Positions 1-7,598 are shown, counted from the first letter of the stretch. The stretch is DNA of 13,003 bases from JBCBJX01 sp038522735 (GCA_038522735.1 JBCBJX010000089.1:1-13003); one strand, 5' to 3'. Numbers and translations: made by a program. The notes: a model not told the origin generated them from the sequence alone.

Positions 1-1
1 C

Positions 2-445
2 GACAAAATTCTTCAGTGTAATGTGAAAGCGAACATGCGCCTTGCGCATCTCGCGCGGCCGCAGATGGAGGCCGCAGGCGCCGGGTCGATCGTCATCATC
101 TCATCGATCGGCGGCATGATCGGCTCCTCGACCCTCGGCGGCTACGCCATCTCGAAGGCCGCCGACATGCAGATCGCCCGCAACCTCGCCGTCGAGTTCG
201 GCCCGTCCGGTATTCGCGTCAACTGCATCGCTCCGAGCGTCGTGAAGACCTATTTCGCCGAAGCTCTCTGGAAGGACCCGAAGATCGAAAAGGCGATGAC
301 GGAGAAGTTGCCGCTCCGGCGCTTCGGAGAGCCCGACGATATCGCCGGCGCCGCCGTTTTCCTCGCCGCCCCGTCGGGCGCATGGATGACAGGCCAGACG
401 ATGGTGATCGACGGCGGCACGCTCGCCTCCGGCGGTTTCGGCTGA
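2..445 (+). CDS. Short-chain dehydrogenase/reductase, 3' part (partial)
   Basis: This is the C-terminal 147 residues of a classical SDR oxidoreductase. The frame is open from base 2, so the gene begins upstream of the window and the N-terminal Gly-rich NAD(P)-binding motif is not visible. The catalytic tetrad can be read: Asn in CNVKAN, Ser in IISSIGG, and Tyr and Lys in YAISK. After these come the family's IRVNCIAPS segment, a GEPDDIAGAAVFLAA helix and the terminal DGG motif. Such enzymes carry out NAD(P)H-dependent reduction or oxidation of a carbonyl or alcohol in the cytoplasm, and FabG-like 3-oxoacyl reductases are the nearest familiar group. The substrate cannot be told from the sequence. 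It ends 128 bases before clpB, and a separate promoter candidate lies in that gap, so co-transcription with clpB is not required. Family assignment is firm; specific function is unknown. Confidence 0.93.
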   Translation, partial: DKILQCNVKANMRLAHLARPQMEAAGAGSIVIISSIGGMIGSSTLGGYAISKAADMQIARNLAVEFGPSGIRVNCIAPSVVKTYFAEALWKDPKIEKAMTEKLPLRRFGEPDDIAGAAVFLAAPSGAWMTGQTMVIDGGTLASGGFG

Positions 446-463
446 GCGCCGGCTTGTTCACGC

Positions 464-492
464 CTTGAGCGCCGGGTTCGGCCTCACCATGT
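464..492 (+). promoter_or_regulatory. Candidate heat-shock (sigma-32/RpoH) promoter of clpB
   Basis: CTTGAG at 464-469 matches five of six bases of the RpoH -35 core CTTGAA. After a 15-base spacer, CACCATGT at 485-492 matches the -10 consensus CCCCATNT except at one base. The pair lies about 80 bases upstream of the clpB start and reads towards it. ClpB genes are classically under RpoH control, so position and motif agree. Calling it a promoter is inference from motif and context. Confidence 0.55.
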
Positions 493-573
493 CTTAAAAA
501 GAAGGGAAGCGGAGGCGCGTCGCCGAATTGGGACGCGTGCTTTGCGAGGACGCTCAAGACGAGGTCGAAACCG

Positions 574-3237
574 ATGAACTTGGATAAGTACACCGACCGC
601 GCGCGCGGTCTCATTCAGGCAGCCCAGACGATCGCCCTGCGCGAAGGGCATCAGAAATTCACGCCCGAGCACATCTTGAAGGCGCTGATCGACGATGATC
701 AGGGCCTCGCCTCCAATCTCATATCGAACGCCGGCGGAGACTATAAAGCTGTCCGGGCCGCGACGGAGGCGGCTGTCGGCGCCCTTCCAAAAGTTGAGGG
801 GGGCGGCGGGCAGATCTATCTCGCCCCAGCGACCGCGAAGGTGTTCGCGGCGGCCGAGGAGGCGGCGAAGAAATCAGGCGACAGCTTCGTCGCCGCGGAA
901 ACGCTGCTCCTCGCGCTGATGATCGAGCCCGGCACGGAGGCGCACAAGGCGCTGAAAGCGGGCGGCTTGACGCCGCAATCTCTGAACGTCGCGATCTCAG
1001 CCCTCCGCCAGGGCCGGACCGCCGATACGTCGTCGGCTGAGGAAGGCTATGAGGCGCTGAAGAAGTACGCCTCGGACCTCACCCAGTTGGCGCGCGACGG
1101 GAAGCTCGACCCAGTCATCGGCCGCGACGAGGAGATCCGACGCGCAATGCAGGTGCTTTCGCGCCGCACCAAGAACAATCCGGTGCTGATCGGCGAACCC
1201 GGCGTCGGCAAAACGGCGATCGTCGAGGGGCTCGCCCTGCGCATCGTCAACGGCGACGTGCCGGAGAGCCTGCGCGACAAAAAACTCCTCGCCCTCGATA
1301 TGGGCGCGCTCCTTGCCGGCGCGAAGTATCGCGGCGAGTTCGAGGAGCGCCTGAAAGCCGTCCTTAACGAGGTGACGGCGGCCGAAGGCGGGATCGTCCT
1401 CTTCATAGACGAGATGCACACCCTCGTCGGCGCCGGAAAGACCGACGGCGCCATGGACGCGTCGAACCTCCTGAAGCCGGCGCTCGCGCGGGGCGAACTC
1501 CACTGCGTCGGCGCTACGACGCTCGACGAATACCGCAAGCACGTTGAGAAAGATCCGGCGTTGGCCCGACGTTTTCAGGCGGTGTTCGTGGACGAACCGA
1601 CAGTGGCGGATACGATCTCTATCCTCCGGGGACTGAAGGAAAAATACGAGCTGCATCACGGCGTGCGCATTTCGGACGCCGCGACGGTCGCGGCTGCGAC
1701 GCTGTCGAACCGCTACATCACCGACCGCTTCCTGCCGGACAAGGCCATCGACCTTGTCGACGAGGCCGCTTCACGGCTGCGGATGGAGGTGGATTCCAAG
1801 CCCGAAGAACTCGATGAGCTCGACAGGCGCATCATCCAGATCAAGATCGAGCGCGAGGCGTTGCGCAAGGAAGACGACGCCGCGTCGGTCGACCGCCTCG
1901 CCAGACTCGATGATGAACTCGACGGACTGGAACGCCGCTCGGCCGATCTCACCGCCCAATGGCGGGCCGAGAAGGAGAGCCTCGCCGGCGCGACGAAGCT
2001 GAAAGAAGAGCTCGACCGCAAACGGAACGAGCTTGTCGCGGCCGAGCGTTCAGGCGATCTCGGCCGGGCCTCTGAGCTGAAATACGGCATCATTCCGGAC
2101 CTCGAGACCCGCCTCGCCGACGCCGAGGGCGCGGGCGACAAAGGCGCGCTCGTTCACGAGGTGGTGGATGCGGAGCATATCGCCTCCGTCGTCTCCCGCT
2201 GGACCGGCGTTCCCGTCGACAAGATGCTGGAGGGCGAACGCGAGAAGCTTCTCCATATGGAGGAGGCGGTCGCAAAACGCGTCGTCGGCCAGTCCGAGGC
2301 GGTCTCGGCCGTCAGCCACGCCGTCCGCCGGGCGCGCGCCGGCCTTCAGGACCCGAACCGTCCGATCGGGTCGTTCCTCTTCCTCGGTCCGACCGGCGTC
2401 GGCAAAACGGAGCTGACGAAGGCGCTTGCGGAGTTCCTGTTCGACGACGACACGGCGATCGTGCGTCTCGACATGTCGGAATACATGGAGAAGCACTCGG
2501 TCGCCCGGCTGATCGGCGCCCCGCCGGGTTATGTCGGTTATGAGGAGGGCGGCGCGCTTACCGAAGCGGTCCGCAGACGGCCTTATCAGGTTGTTCTCTT
2601 CGACGAGATCGAAAAGGCGCACCCGGACGTCTTCAACGTCCTCCTGCAGGTGCTCGACGACGGACGGCTGACGGACGGGCAGGGGCGCACCGTCGATTTC
2701 AAGAACACACTCATCATCCTCACCTCCAACCTGGGGTCGGAGCATCTGACGGCTTTGAAAGACGGCGAGGACGCGGACGCTGCGCGGCCGCTGGTGATGG
2801 ACGCGGTCCGCGCCCGTTTCCGGCCGGAATTCCTCAACCGTCTCGACGAGATCATCCTCTTTCACCGCCTCGGCCGGGAGATCATGGACCGGATCGTCGA
2901 CATCCAGATCGCGCGGCTGCAAAAGCTGCTCGACGAGCGCAAGATTGTGCTGGAACTCGATGACGCCGCCCGCGGATGGTTCGCCGACAAGGGCTATGAC
3001 CCGGTCTTCGGCGCTCGGCCGCTGAAGCGGGTCGTGCAGAAGACGTTGCAGGACGCCCTCGCCGAGCGCCTGCTTGCAGGCGATATCTCGGACGGATCCA
3101 CCGTGCGCGTGTCTGCCGCCGGCGGCGACCTTTCTGTCGATGGCCGGAAAATCGAGGCGCGGCTTGCATCACCCCTCGGCGCGACGCCGAACGTCGTGGC
3201 CGGGGGGCCGCCGAGCGACGACGCAACGATCCACTAG
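574..3237 (+). CDS. clpB: ATP-dependent protein disaggregase ClpB
   Basis: ClpB (Hsp100) is a hexameric AAA+ chaperone of the cytoplasm. It pulls polypeptides out of aggregates together with DnaK/DnaJ/GrpE. All parts are present: an N-terminal Clp domain (about 1-150); AAA-1 with Walker A GEPGVGKT (207-214), Walker B ending FIDE (277-280), pore-loop Tyr252 and Arg fingers 332/333; a coiled-coil M domain (about 400-525), which marks ClpB rather than ClpA or ClpC; and AAA-2 with Walker A GPTGVGKT (605-612), Walker B VVLFDE (673-678), pore-loop Tyr653 and Arg756. At 887 residues it is about 30 longer than E. coli ClpB, owing to a Gly/Ala/Pro-rich tail after about residue 860. A GAGG at 561-564 supports the ATG at 574. 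A heat-shock promoter candidate lies upstream, and a small gene follows after nine bases. Confidence 0.98.
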   Translation: MNLDKYTDRARGLIQAAQTIALREGHQKFTPEHILKALIDDDQGLASNLISNAGGDYKAVRAATEAAVGALPKVEGGGGQIYLAPATAKVFAAAEEAAKKSGDSFVAAETLLLALMIEPGTEAHKALKAGGLTPQSLNVAISALRQGRTADTSSAEEGYEALKKYASDLTQLARDGKLDPVIGRDEEIRRAMQVLSRRTKNNPVLIGEPGVGKTAIVEGLALRIVNGDVPESLRDKKLLALDMGALLAGAKYRGEFEERLKAVLNEVTAAEGGIVLFIDEMHTLVGAGKTDGAMDASNLLKPALARGELHCVGATTLDEYRKHVEKDPALARRFQAVFVDEPTVADTISILRGLKEKYELHHGVRISDAATVAAATLSNRYITDRFLPDKAIDLVDEAASRLRMEVDSKPEELDELDRRIIQIKIEREALRKEDDAASVDRLARLDDELDGLERRSADLTAQWRAEKESLAGATKLKEELDRKRNELVAAERSGDLGRASELKYGIIPDLETRLADAEGAGDKGALVHEVVDAEHIASVVSRWTGVPVDKMLEGEREKLLHMEEAVAKRVVGQSEAVSAVSHAVRRARAGLQDPNRPIGSFLFLGPTGVGKTELTKALAEFLFDDDTAIVRLDMSEYMEKHSVARLIGAPPGYVGYEEGGALTEAVRRRPYQVVLFDEIEKAHPDVFNVLLQVLDDGRLTDGQGRTVDFKNTLIILTSNLGSEHLTALKDGEDADAARPLVMDAVRARFRPEFLNRLDEIILFHRLGREIMDRIVDIQIARLQKLLDERKIVLELDDAARGWFADKGYDPVFGARPLKRVVQKTLQDALAERLLAGDISDGSTVRVSAAGGDLSVDGRKIEARLASPLGATPNVVAGGPPSDDATIH

Positions 3238-3240
3238 GAG
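3236..3240 (+). promoter_or_regulatory. Shine-Dalgarno overlapping the clpB stop codon
   Basis: AGGAG shares its first two bases with the clpB TAG stop and lies six bases before the ATG at 3247. This sets the start of the small downstream gene and suggests that terminating ribosomes re-initiate on it. Confidence 0.7.
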
Positions 3241-3246
3241 ACGCTG

Positions 3247-3444
3247 ATGCGTGAGCTGAACGATCAGGAAAAGGCCGTCCTGCGCCGCGCGCTTTCGGAG
3301 CTGTTGAAGGCTGGCTCCGGCGTTCGGCCGGCGGACCTGCCGCGCGCCCTGCGGATGCGGCTGGGGGAGGCGGTCGCCGGAGACACGGACCTCCAGTCCT
3401 ATATCGACGAAGTGCGCCGGGAGACTGAGCGCAAAACGCGATAG
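3247..3444 (+). CDS. Small hypothetical protein coupled to clpB (65 aa)
   Basis: I do not recognise this 65-residue protein. It is highly charged (start MRELNDQEK, end RRETERKTR), has no signal peptide, no membrane segment and no cysteine, and looks like a small soluble helical protein. Reality is supported by a strong ribosome binding site, AGGAG at 3236-3240, which overlaps the clpB TAG stop (3235-3237) and stands six bases before the ATG. Its composition is also protein-like rather than the Arg/Pro-rich pattern of shadow frames. The arrangement implies translation coupled to clpB, hence heat-shock co-expression. An accessory role with ClpB is possible, but nothing in the sequence shows one. 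Confidence 0.75.
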   Translation: MRELNDQEKAVLRRALSELLKAGSGVRPADLPRALRMRLGEAVAGDTDLQSYIDEVRRETERKTR

Positions 3445-3475
3445 GCGTTTCGATAAGTCACAGACTTTGAACGAA

Positions 3476-3507
3476 AACGGGGCCGCCGCGTTGGTGACGG
3501 CGCCGTT
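3476..3507 (-). terminator. Rho-independent terminator of the TonB-dependent receptor gene
   Basis: Two 10-base arms, AACGGGGCCG (3476-3485) and CGGCGCCGTT (3498-3507), pair with a single G-G mismatch around a 12-base loop. Read on the minus strand the hairpin runs into TTTTCGTT, a short T-tract, 22 bases after the receptor stop codon. On the plus strand no T-run follows, so it fits the minus-strand gene better, although the stem could slow transcription from the clpB side too. Confidence 0.55.
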
Positions 3508-3529
3508 AGTATTGCGACGGCCTCAGCCC

Positions 3530-6500
3530 TCAGAACCGCACGCCGATGGCGCCGCCATAGCGTAGCGGTTCCTGGATGAACTGGTTGATGTAGGAGCCCT
3601 GCGCCTGGGAGCCGGTGAACTGGCCTTGGACGTTCTCGCTGTCGAAAACGTTCTGCGCGAAGAGGCGGATGTACCAGGGGCCGTCTTCCGGCTGGAGCGT
3701 CGCCTGTAGATTGAGGTTGCCGTAGGCCTCGACCACGTCTGCTTCGCGGTTGAACTGGCTGCCGAAGAACTCGCCCTGATAGTAGTAGTCGGCGCGCGGC
3801 GTGAAGATCATCGAGCCGTCAGCGAAGCGGAAGTCGTGCTCGCCGCCGATGGCGATCGAATAGTTCGGCGCCTGGGGCAGTTCGTTGCCGGAGAGATCCT
3901 GCGGGATGCCGCTGTCGAAGAACTCGTACTGCGGCGCGCCGACGGGCAGCGTGGCGTTCACGCCGTCCACGATGTCCGACAGCGTGGAGCACAGCGGCAC
4001 GAACGGCGTTAGCGTGCCGAGGCCGGGCACTGTCGAACCGATCAGCGACGGAAGGCCGTTGTTATCGACGACGCAGGCGCTGCCGAGGACGACGTCGCGG
4101 TAAACGTCGGCGTCCGTGAACGCGGCCGGGTTCGCCGTGTCGACGGTCGAAAAGTCCTTAATCTCGGTCTCGAGATAGGAGAGCGTGAGATTGATCCGCG
4201 TATTGTCCGTCGGCAGGAAGAGGAATTCGCCTTCCAGGCCGAAGATATCGAGGTCCGCATTGTCGTTGACGGCGGTGATGCCGATGATGTTCGGCAGCTG
4301 GAACCCGGTATAGTCGTAATAGAACGCCGCGAGGTTCGCCCGAAGGGCTCCGGAGAGACCGACGAGTTTCGCGCCGATTTCGTAAGCGAGGACCGTTTCA
4401 TCGTCGAACGTGTCCGCGCCGCCCGCCTGGCCGCCGGTCGAGGGGTTCACGCCGCCGGGGCGGAAGCCGCGCGAAAACGAAACATAGTAATTGGCGTTGT
4501 CGGTGGCGGCCCAGTTGAGGACCGCGCGGCCGGTGACCGCGTCGAAGTCGAGATCGAAATCCGTGAACGGCGCGGCCGTGTCGAGGAGCGCGATCAGGTC
4601 GGCCTGGGACGTTGGAACGGGCACGACGGCTGGGACCGGCGTCACCGGAGCGCCTGCTGACAGGGCGAGGAAGTTGTTGAAGCTCGCAGCGAACGCGTTG
4701 CGTTCCTGCGTGCTTACCGTGTCCTGATTATAGCGAACGCCGCCTGTGAAGCTCAACGTGTCGGTGATGTCCCAATAGACCTCGCCGAAGACGGACAGCG
4801 ACTCCAGTTTGGAGTCGCGCGCGTCGTTGTTGAAGGTCGGCGTGTAGAACGAGAAGGGGCTCGTTGCGAAAATCGCGGCCGGGTCGGGCGCGCCCGGCTG
4901 CAGCTGGCCGAGGGTGCCGAGGGTCTGGGCGAGCAGCGTGCCGCCGACGACGCTGAAGTAGTCGAATGCGTTGAGCGAAACGTTGAAGTCCGCTCCTTCT
5001 TCGGATTCGTCGACGATGTAGTTGACGCCCGCGAGGAAGTTCACCGGGCCGTCGAAGTCCGTCGAGACGATGCCTTCGATCGAATAATAGGTGCTTTCGC
5101 CAATCGACTGTTCAACGCCGAAGAGCGTGTCGCCGGTCGTGATGATGTCTCCGGAGAGAAGACCCGATTCCGAAAGATTGGATGTCGGGACGCCGCCGCT
5201 GAAGAAGTTGGCGAGGCCTAGCTGTGTTCCGACAGGAACGCTTCCGGCGGGAAGAATGCCGTAGGCTTCATAGATCGACAGGACGTTCGGCAGCGCTCCG
5301 AAGTCCGGGAGCGTGACCTGGACGCCGGCGCCGGCGTCCGTGTCCCGGATCGAGTCGACGGTGGTCTCGCCGTAGCCGAGGTTCAGTTTGAAGGAGAGGT
5401 TATCGAGATCGTGGGCGAGGTTCAGGCTGATGAAGAGTTCGTCTGCGAAGTATTGCGGGTCGAAATCTTCAGCGACTTGCCGCAGATCGGTCGGTTGGGA
5501 AAGCCCCTGAACGCTTGCGAGATCGACGCCCGTCGGAAGCAGCGCCAGCGCGCCCCAGGCCTGTATGAGGTCGTTGGAAAACGCCGCGGCGTCGCCTGGA
5601 GCCAGCTGACCGCCTGTGATGAGGCTCGGAACCAGTGATTCTGCAATCAGGCCGCCAAGCGCGCCGAAGGTCGCCGTCGATGCGATCGAGTTGATCGTGC
5701 CGGACGTCGCGACGTCGTCGAAGCCGAGTTCGGAATCAAAGCCCGGCTGGCCGATGAGGCCCGTCGCGCAGCCGAGGACGACATCGGCGTTGCAGCGGCG
5801 TTTCTGGAAGCTGGTGCGGTTGTCGTCTTCCTCGAAGTAGCTGGCGGTCAGGTCGATCGTCGTGCGGTCCGACGCATACCAACGAAGGGAGCCGCGAATG
5901 CTGAAGAGATCGCGGTTGTCGATATCGTTCCCGGTCGTGATGTTTTCGGTGTAACCGTCGCGCTGGATCGCCGTGCCGGCGAGGCGGAAGGCGAGAGAAT
6001 CGCCGAGCGGCACGTTCACCATGCCCGTGATGCGTGAGGAGTCGAAATTGCCGTACTCGCCCTCAAGGAACGCTTCGACTTCCTCAACGGAAGCCTTGTT
6101 GGTGATGACGTTGACGACGCCGCCCGTCGCGTTGCGGCCGAACAGCGTGCCTTGCGGCCCGCGCAGCACCTCGACGCGCTCCACATCGTAGAACTCCGTC
6201 TCGAAGAGACGCGATGCAAGCTGGGGAATGTCGTTTTGGTGGATCGACACGTTGGCGGAGGAGGTGGACGCGACCGCGAGGTTCGTCACGCCGCGGATCG
6301 CGAGCGTCGAGGCGGTGAACTGGGATTTCGAGAAGCTGACGTTCGGCGTGTAGAGCTGAATGTCCGTGAAGCCCTCGATCTGCTTCGCGCGCAGATCGTC
6401 GCCGGTCAGGGCCGTCACCGCGATCGGCACGTCCTGCAGGCTTTCCGACTGGCGCTGGGAGGTGACGACGATTTCATCGACGGCCTGCGCCCATGCGGCG

Positions 6501-6574
6501 TCCGCGGCGATGAGAGCAAGCGATGTTGCACTGCAAAATGCTGCGATGCGGAGCTTTTTGGTCGTGGTGTGCAC
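3530..6574 (-). CDS. TonB-dependent outer-membrane receptor (1014 aa)
   Basis: This is an outer-membrane gated channel that takes up a large or scarce ligand using energy from TonB-ExbBD. It has a signal peptide (KK at 6-7, hydrophobic core, likely cut after AWA 27-29 or AQA 29-31) and a TonB-box-like DEIVVTSQ (33-40). The plug domain (about 44-165) carries RGPQG (138-142) and FGRNATGG (145-152). A long beta-barrel ends in a terminal Phe (GVRF). At 1014 residues it is longer than the common 650-800, implying large surface loops. Two Cys pairs (261/269 and 834/862) probably form loop disulfides. The start is a GTG placed six bases after a strong AGGGAGG. It belongs to the SLQDVPIAVTAL type abundant in Caulobacterales and sphingomonads. 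No siderophore or cobalamin gene is nearby, so the ligand is unknown. Confidence 0.95.
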   Translation of the reverse strand: MHTTTKKLRIAAFCSATSLALIAADAAWAQAVDEIVVTSQRQSESLQDVPIAVTALTGDDLRAKQIEGFTDIQLYTPNVSFSKSQFTASTLAIRGVTNLAVASTSSANVSIHQNDIPQLASRLFETEFYDVERVEVLRGPQGTLFGRNATGGVVNVITNKASVEEVEAFLEGEYGNFDSSRITGMVNVPLGDSLAFRLAGTAIQRDGYTENITTGNDIDNRDLFSIRGSLRWYASDRTTIDLTASYFEEDDNRTSFQKRRCNADVVLGCATGLIGQPGFDSELGFDDVATSGTINSIASTATFGALGGLIAESLVPSLITGGQLAPGDAAAFSNDLIQAWGALALLPTGVDLASVQGLSQPTDLRQVAEDFDPQYFADELFISLNLAHDLDNLSFKLNLGYGETTVDSIRDTDAGAGVQVTLPDFGALPNVLSIYEAYGILPAGSVPVGTQLGLANFFSGGVPTSNLSESGLLSGDIITTGDTLFGVEQSIGESTYYSIEGIVSTDFDGPVNFLAGVNYIVDESEEGADFNVSLNAFDYFSVVGGTLLAQTLGTLGQLQPGAPDPAAIFATSPFSFYTPTFNNDARDSKLESLSVFGEVYWDITDTLSFTGGVRYNQDTVSTQERNAFAASFNNFLALSAGAPVTPVPAVVPVPTSQADLIALLDTAAPFTDFDLDFDAVTGRAVLNWAATDNANYYVSFSRGFRPGGVNPSTGGQAGGADTFDDETVLAYEIGAKLVGLSGALRANLAAFYYDYTGFQLPNIIGITAVNDNADLDIFGLEGEFLFLPTDNTRINLTLSYLETEIKDFSTVDTANPAAFTDADVYRDVVLGSACVVDNNGLPSLIGSTVPGLGTLTPFVPLCSTLSDIVDGVNATLPVGAPQYEFFDSGIPQDLSGNELPQAPNYSIAIGGEHDFRFADGSMIFTPRADYYYQGEFFGSQFNREADVVEAYGNLNLQATLQPEDGPWYIRLFAQNVFDSENVQGQFTGSQAQGSYINQFIQEPLRYGGAIGVRF

Positions 6575-6580
6575 AGAAGT

Positions 6581-6587
6581 CCTCCCT
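6581..6587 (-). promoter_or_regulatory. Strong ribosome binding site deciding the GTG start of the receptor
   Basis: On the minus strand AGGGAGG is followed by six bases and then the GTG at 6574-6572. The reading frame after this GTG immediately yields a proper signal peptide, so the GTG is preferred over any internal ATG. Confidence 0.7.
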
Positions 6588-6608
6588 AGCGCGGTCAGTA
6601 CGCGATTT

Positions 6609-6621
6609 TATTGTCGCAATA
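6609..6621. promoter_or_regulatory. Inverted repeat upstream of the receptor, candidate operator
   Basis: TATTG-TCG-CAATA is a perfect 5+3+5 inverted repeat, 35-47 bases before the receptor start codon. It is partly enclosed by GTACG (6598-6602) and CGTAC (6623-6627). The position suits a repressor site at the receptor promoter. It matches no operator I know, so the role is inferred from symmetry and place only. Confidence 0.3.
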
Positions 6622-6700
6622 CCGTACCCGCATCTCGGCGACGGCGTCTATTGACGGGACGCCTGCGGGCGAACGTGGAGAATCGCCTGTGGCGCCTTCA

Positions 6701-6714
6701 TCACAATTTTGAGA
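6701..6714. promoter_or_regulatory. AT-rich imperfect palindrome, candidate activator or repressor site
   Basis: TCACAATTTTGAGA is an imperfect dyad (TCnCAA on one strand facing TTGnGA). It sits in a small AT-rich island inside otherwise GC-rich spacer, about 127 bases upstream of the receptor start. It resembles the half-site style of helix-turn-helix regulators, but no family can be named. Confidence 0.25.
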
Positions 6715-6944
6715 CATTTCGTACGCCTGCAGTGGTAAACATGGAGTTCGCACCGGCCGAGGGAGAACCGGAGGCGGGCGGGATGGTTGACGCGGCGCCG
6801 GGGCGTCGGAAACGCGTTATGGGCTGATGCGGAGGTTCGTGATCGTCTCGCTGCGGCGCCGCAGAACGACCCGTATCGGCGCGGCGACACGAACCGCACG
6901 GAGACCGGGTTCGTCGAACACGGCGCTGACCTATGCGGCCGGCG

Positions 6945-7076
6945 TTAGGCGCGATCGCTGCATGCGTGGAAGTACGCCCGGTGAAATTCGTAGGACACGA
7001 AGGCCGGCGGTTCGCCGAGCGTGAAGACGGGGAAGGTGTCTCCGCACCGGCAAAGGCTTACCGGCGCCTCCCGCCG
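6945..7076 (-). other. Coding-like 43-codon stretch in frame beyond the DUF1254 stop
   Basis: Starting at the codon after the DUF1254 TGA (7079-7077), the same frame stays open for 43 codons to a TAA at 6947-6945. The translation is not typical of GC-rich spacer. It contains LCRCGDTFPVF, then GEPPAFVSYEFH, then YFHACSDRA, rich in Phe, Tyr, His and Cys, and most third codon positions are G or C, as in real genes. There is no ATG, GTG or TTG near its beginning, so it is not an ordinary separate gene. It could be a decayed 3' end, a C-terminus separated by a recent nonsense change, a readthrough extension, or chance. Function is unknown. Confidence 0.35.
7044..7067 (-). other. Hairpin immediately after the DUF1254 stop
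   Basis: On the minus strand GCGCCGG (7067-7061) and CCGGTGC (7050-7044) form a seven-pair stem with one G-U pair and a 10-base loop. It begins nine bases after the TGA. No T-run follows, so it is a weak terminator candidate for the GST/DUF1214/DUF1254 operon. It also lies inside the coding-like extension described separately. Confidence 0.35.
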
Positions 7077-7598
7077 TCAGCGCGCAGACGCTTCACATGA
7101 GTCGCGGGCGGCGACGGCGCTCGCCCGCAAGTGGGCTTCGGCCGTCGGAGCGAGACGGCGGATGAGCGCAACGCCGCGCGGTTTGTCGACAAGCACCCGA
7201 CCCGGCGTCGGCGCGTCGCGACCGGCGAGCCCGATTTCCATCGTATAGGGACCGCCATCGTCTCCGCTGAGCGATACTACAGCGACGTTGTCCGTACGAG
7301 CATCATAGATCGAGAGCGATGCATAGTCCGGCCAAAGATCGGCCGCGATCATCGCCGGGCTGTCGGAAATGTCGAAGAGGCAGATGGAATAGGCGAGATC
7401 GGGCGACGGGCGGACGACGGTCTGCGTCTGCGGCGTCATGCGGGGCGCAACCGTGAAACCGTTCGCCGGAGCGCCGCTCGCCTCCAGCCGCTGCATCGCC
7501 CGCGTCATGATCAGACCGGGGAGCGCATGCAGAACCGCGAAATGCGCCGCCAGCGCAGCGGCTGCAAATGCGGCGGCGGGAGCAAGGAGCCGGATCAC
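7077..7598 (-). CDS. DUF1254 family inner-membrane protein (short form)
   Basis: This 173-residue protein has one N-terminal hydrophobic segment (about 5-30), then a periplasm-side domain of the DUF1254 type. The recognisable core is the VVRPSPDLAYSICLFDIS segment, followed by PDYASLSIYDARTDN. In many proteobacteria DUF1254 and DUF1214 are two halves of one long protein. Here, as in other alphaproteobacteria, they are two short membrane-anchored proteins encoded side by side, which suggests they assemble together. The start is a GTG at 7598 that overlaps the DUF1214 stop by four bases (GTGA), so translation is coupled. It is the last gene of the GST operon. The family's biochemical role is not established. 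The frame continues in an unusual way past its TGA. Confidence 0.8.
   Translation of the reverse strand: MIRLLAPAAAFAAAALAAHFAVLHALPGLIMTRAMQRLEASGAPANGFTVAPRMTPQTQTVVRPSPDLAYSICLFDISDSPAMIAADLWPDYASLSIYDARTDNVAVVSLSGDDGGPYTMEIGLAGRDAPTPGRVLVDKPRGVALIRRLAPTAEAHLRASAVAARDSCEASAR

Larger units (their letters stand above)
6588..7076. other. Gene-poor stretch between the receptor and the DUF1254 gene
   Basis: About 490 bases contain no complete gene I can support. The frames open here are Arg/Pro-rich and lack convincing starts or ribosome binding sites. The left part should hold the receptor promoter, although I see no good -35/-10 pair. The region also holds two candidate operators, a perfect 14-base palindrome CTGCGGCGCCGCAG (6851-6864), a hairpin just after the DUF1254 stop (7044-7067), and an unusual coding-like stretch (6945-7076, minus strand). 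Each of these is described separately. Confidence 0.6.

Noticed and set aside
2050..2922. A 290-codon minus-strand open frame inside clpB
   Set aside because: It lies wholly within the conserved ClpB coding region, has no recognisable domain and mirrors ClpB codon usage.
6740..6826. Short plus-strand open frame starting MEFAPAEGEPEAGG
   Set aside because: It has only 28 codons, no ribosome binding site, no matching family and no neighbour on the same strand.
6851..6864. Perfect 14-base palindrome CTGCGGCGCCGCAG in the spacer
   Set aside because: At this GC content about one such palindrome is expected by chance in 13 kb, and it is not placed near any start codon.
6648..6899. 83-codon minus-strand open frame in the same gap
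   Set aside because: It is Arg/Ser/Pro-rich with low-complexity stretches typical of a wrong frame and has no good ribosome binding site.
7077..7079. Selenocysteine UGA at the end of DUF1254
   Set aside because: The downstream hairpin lacks a recognisable bacterial SECIS loop, and no selenoprotein is known in this family. It is kept only as a minor alternative for the in-frame extension.
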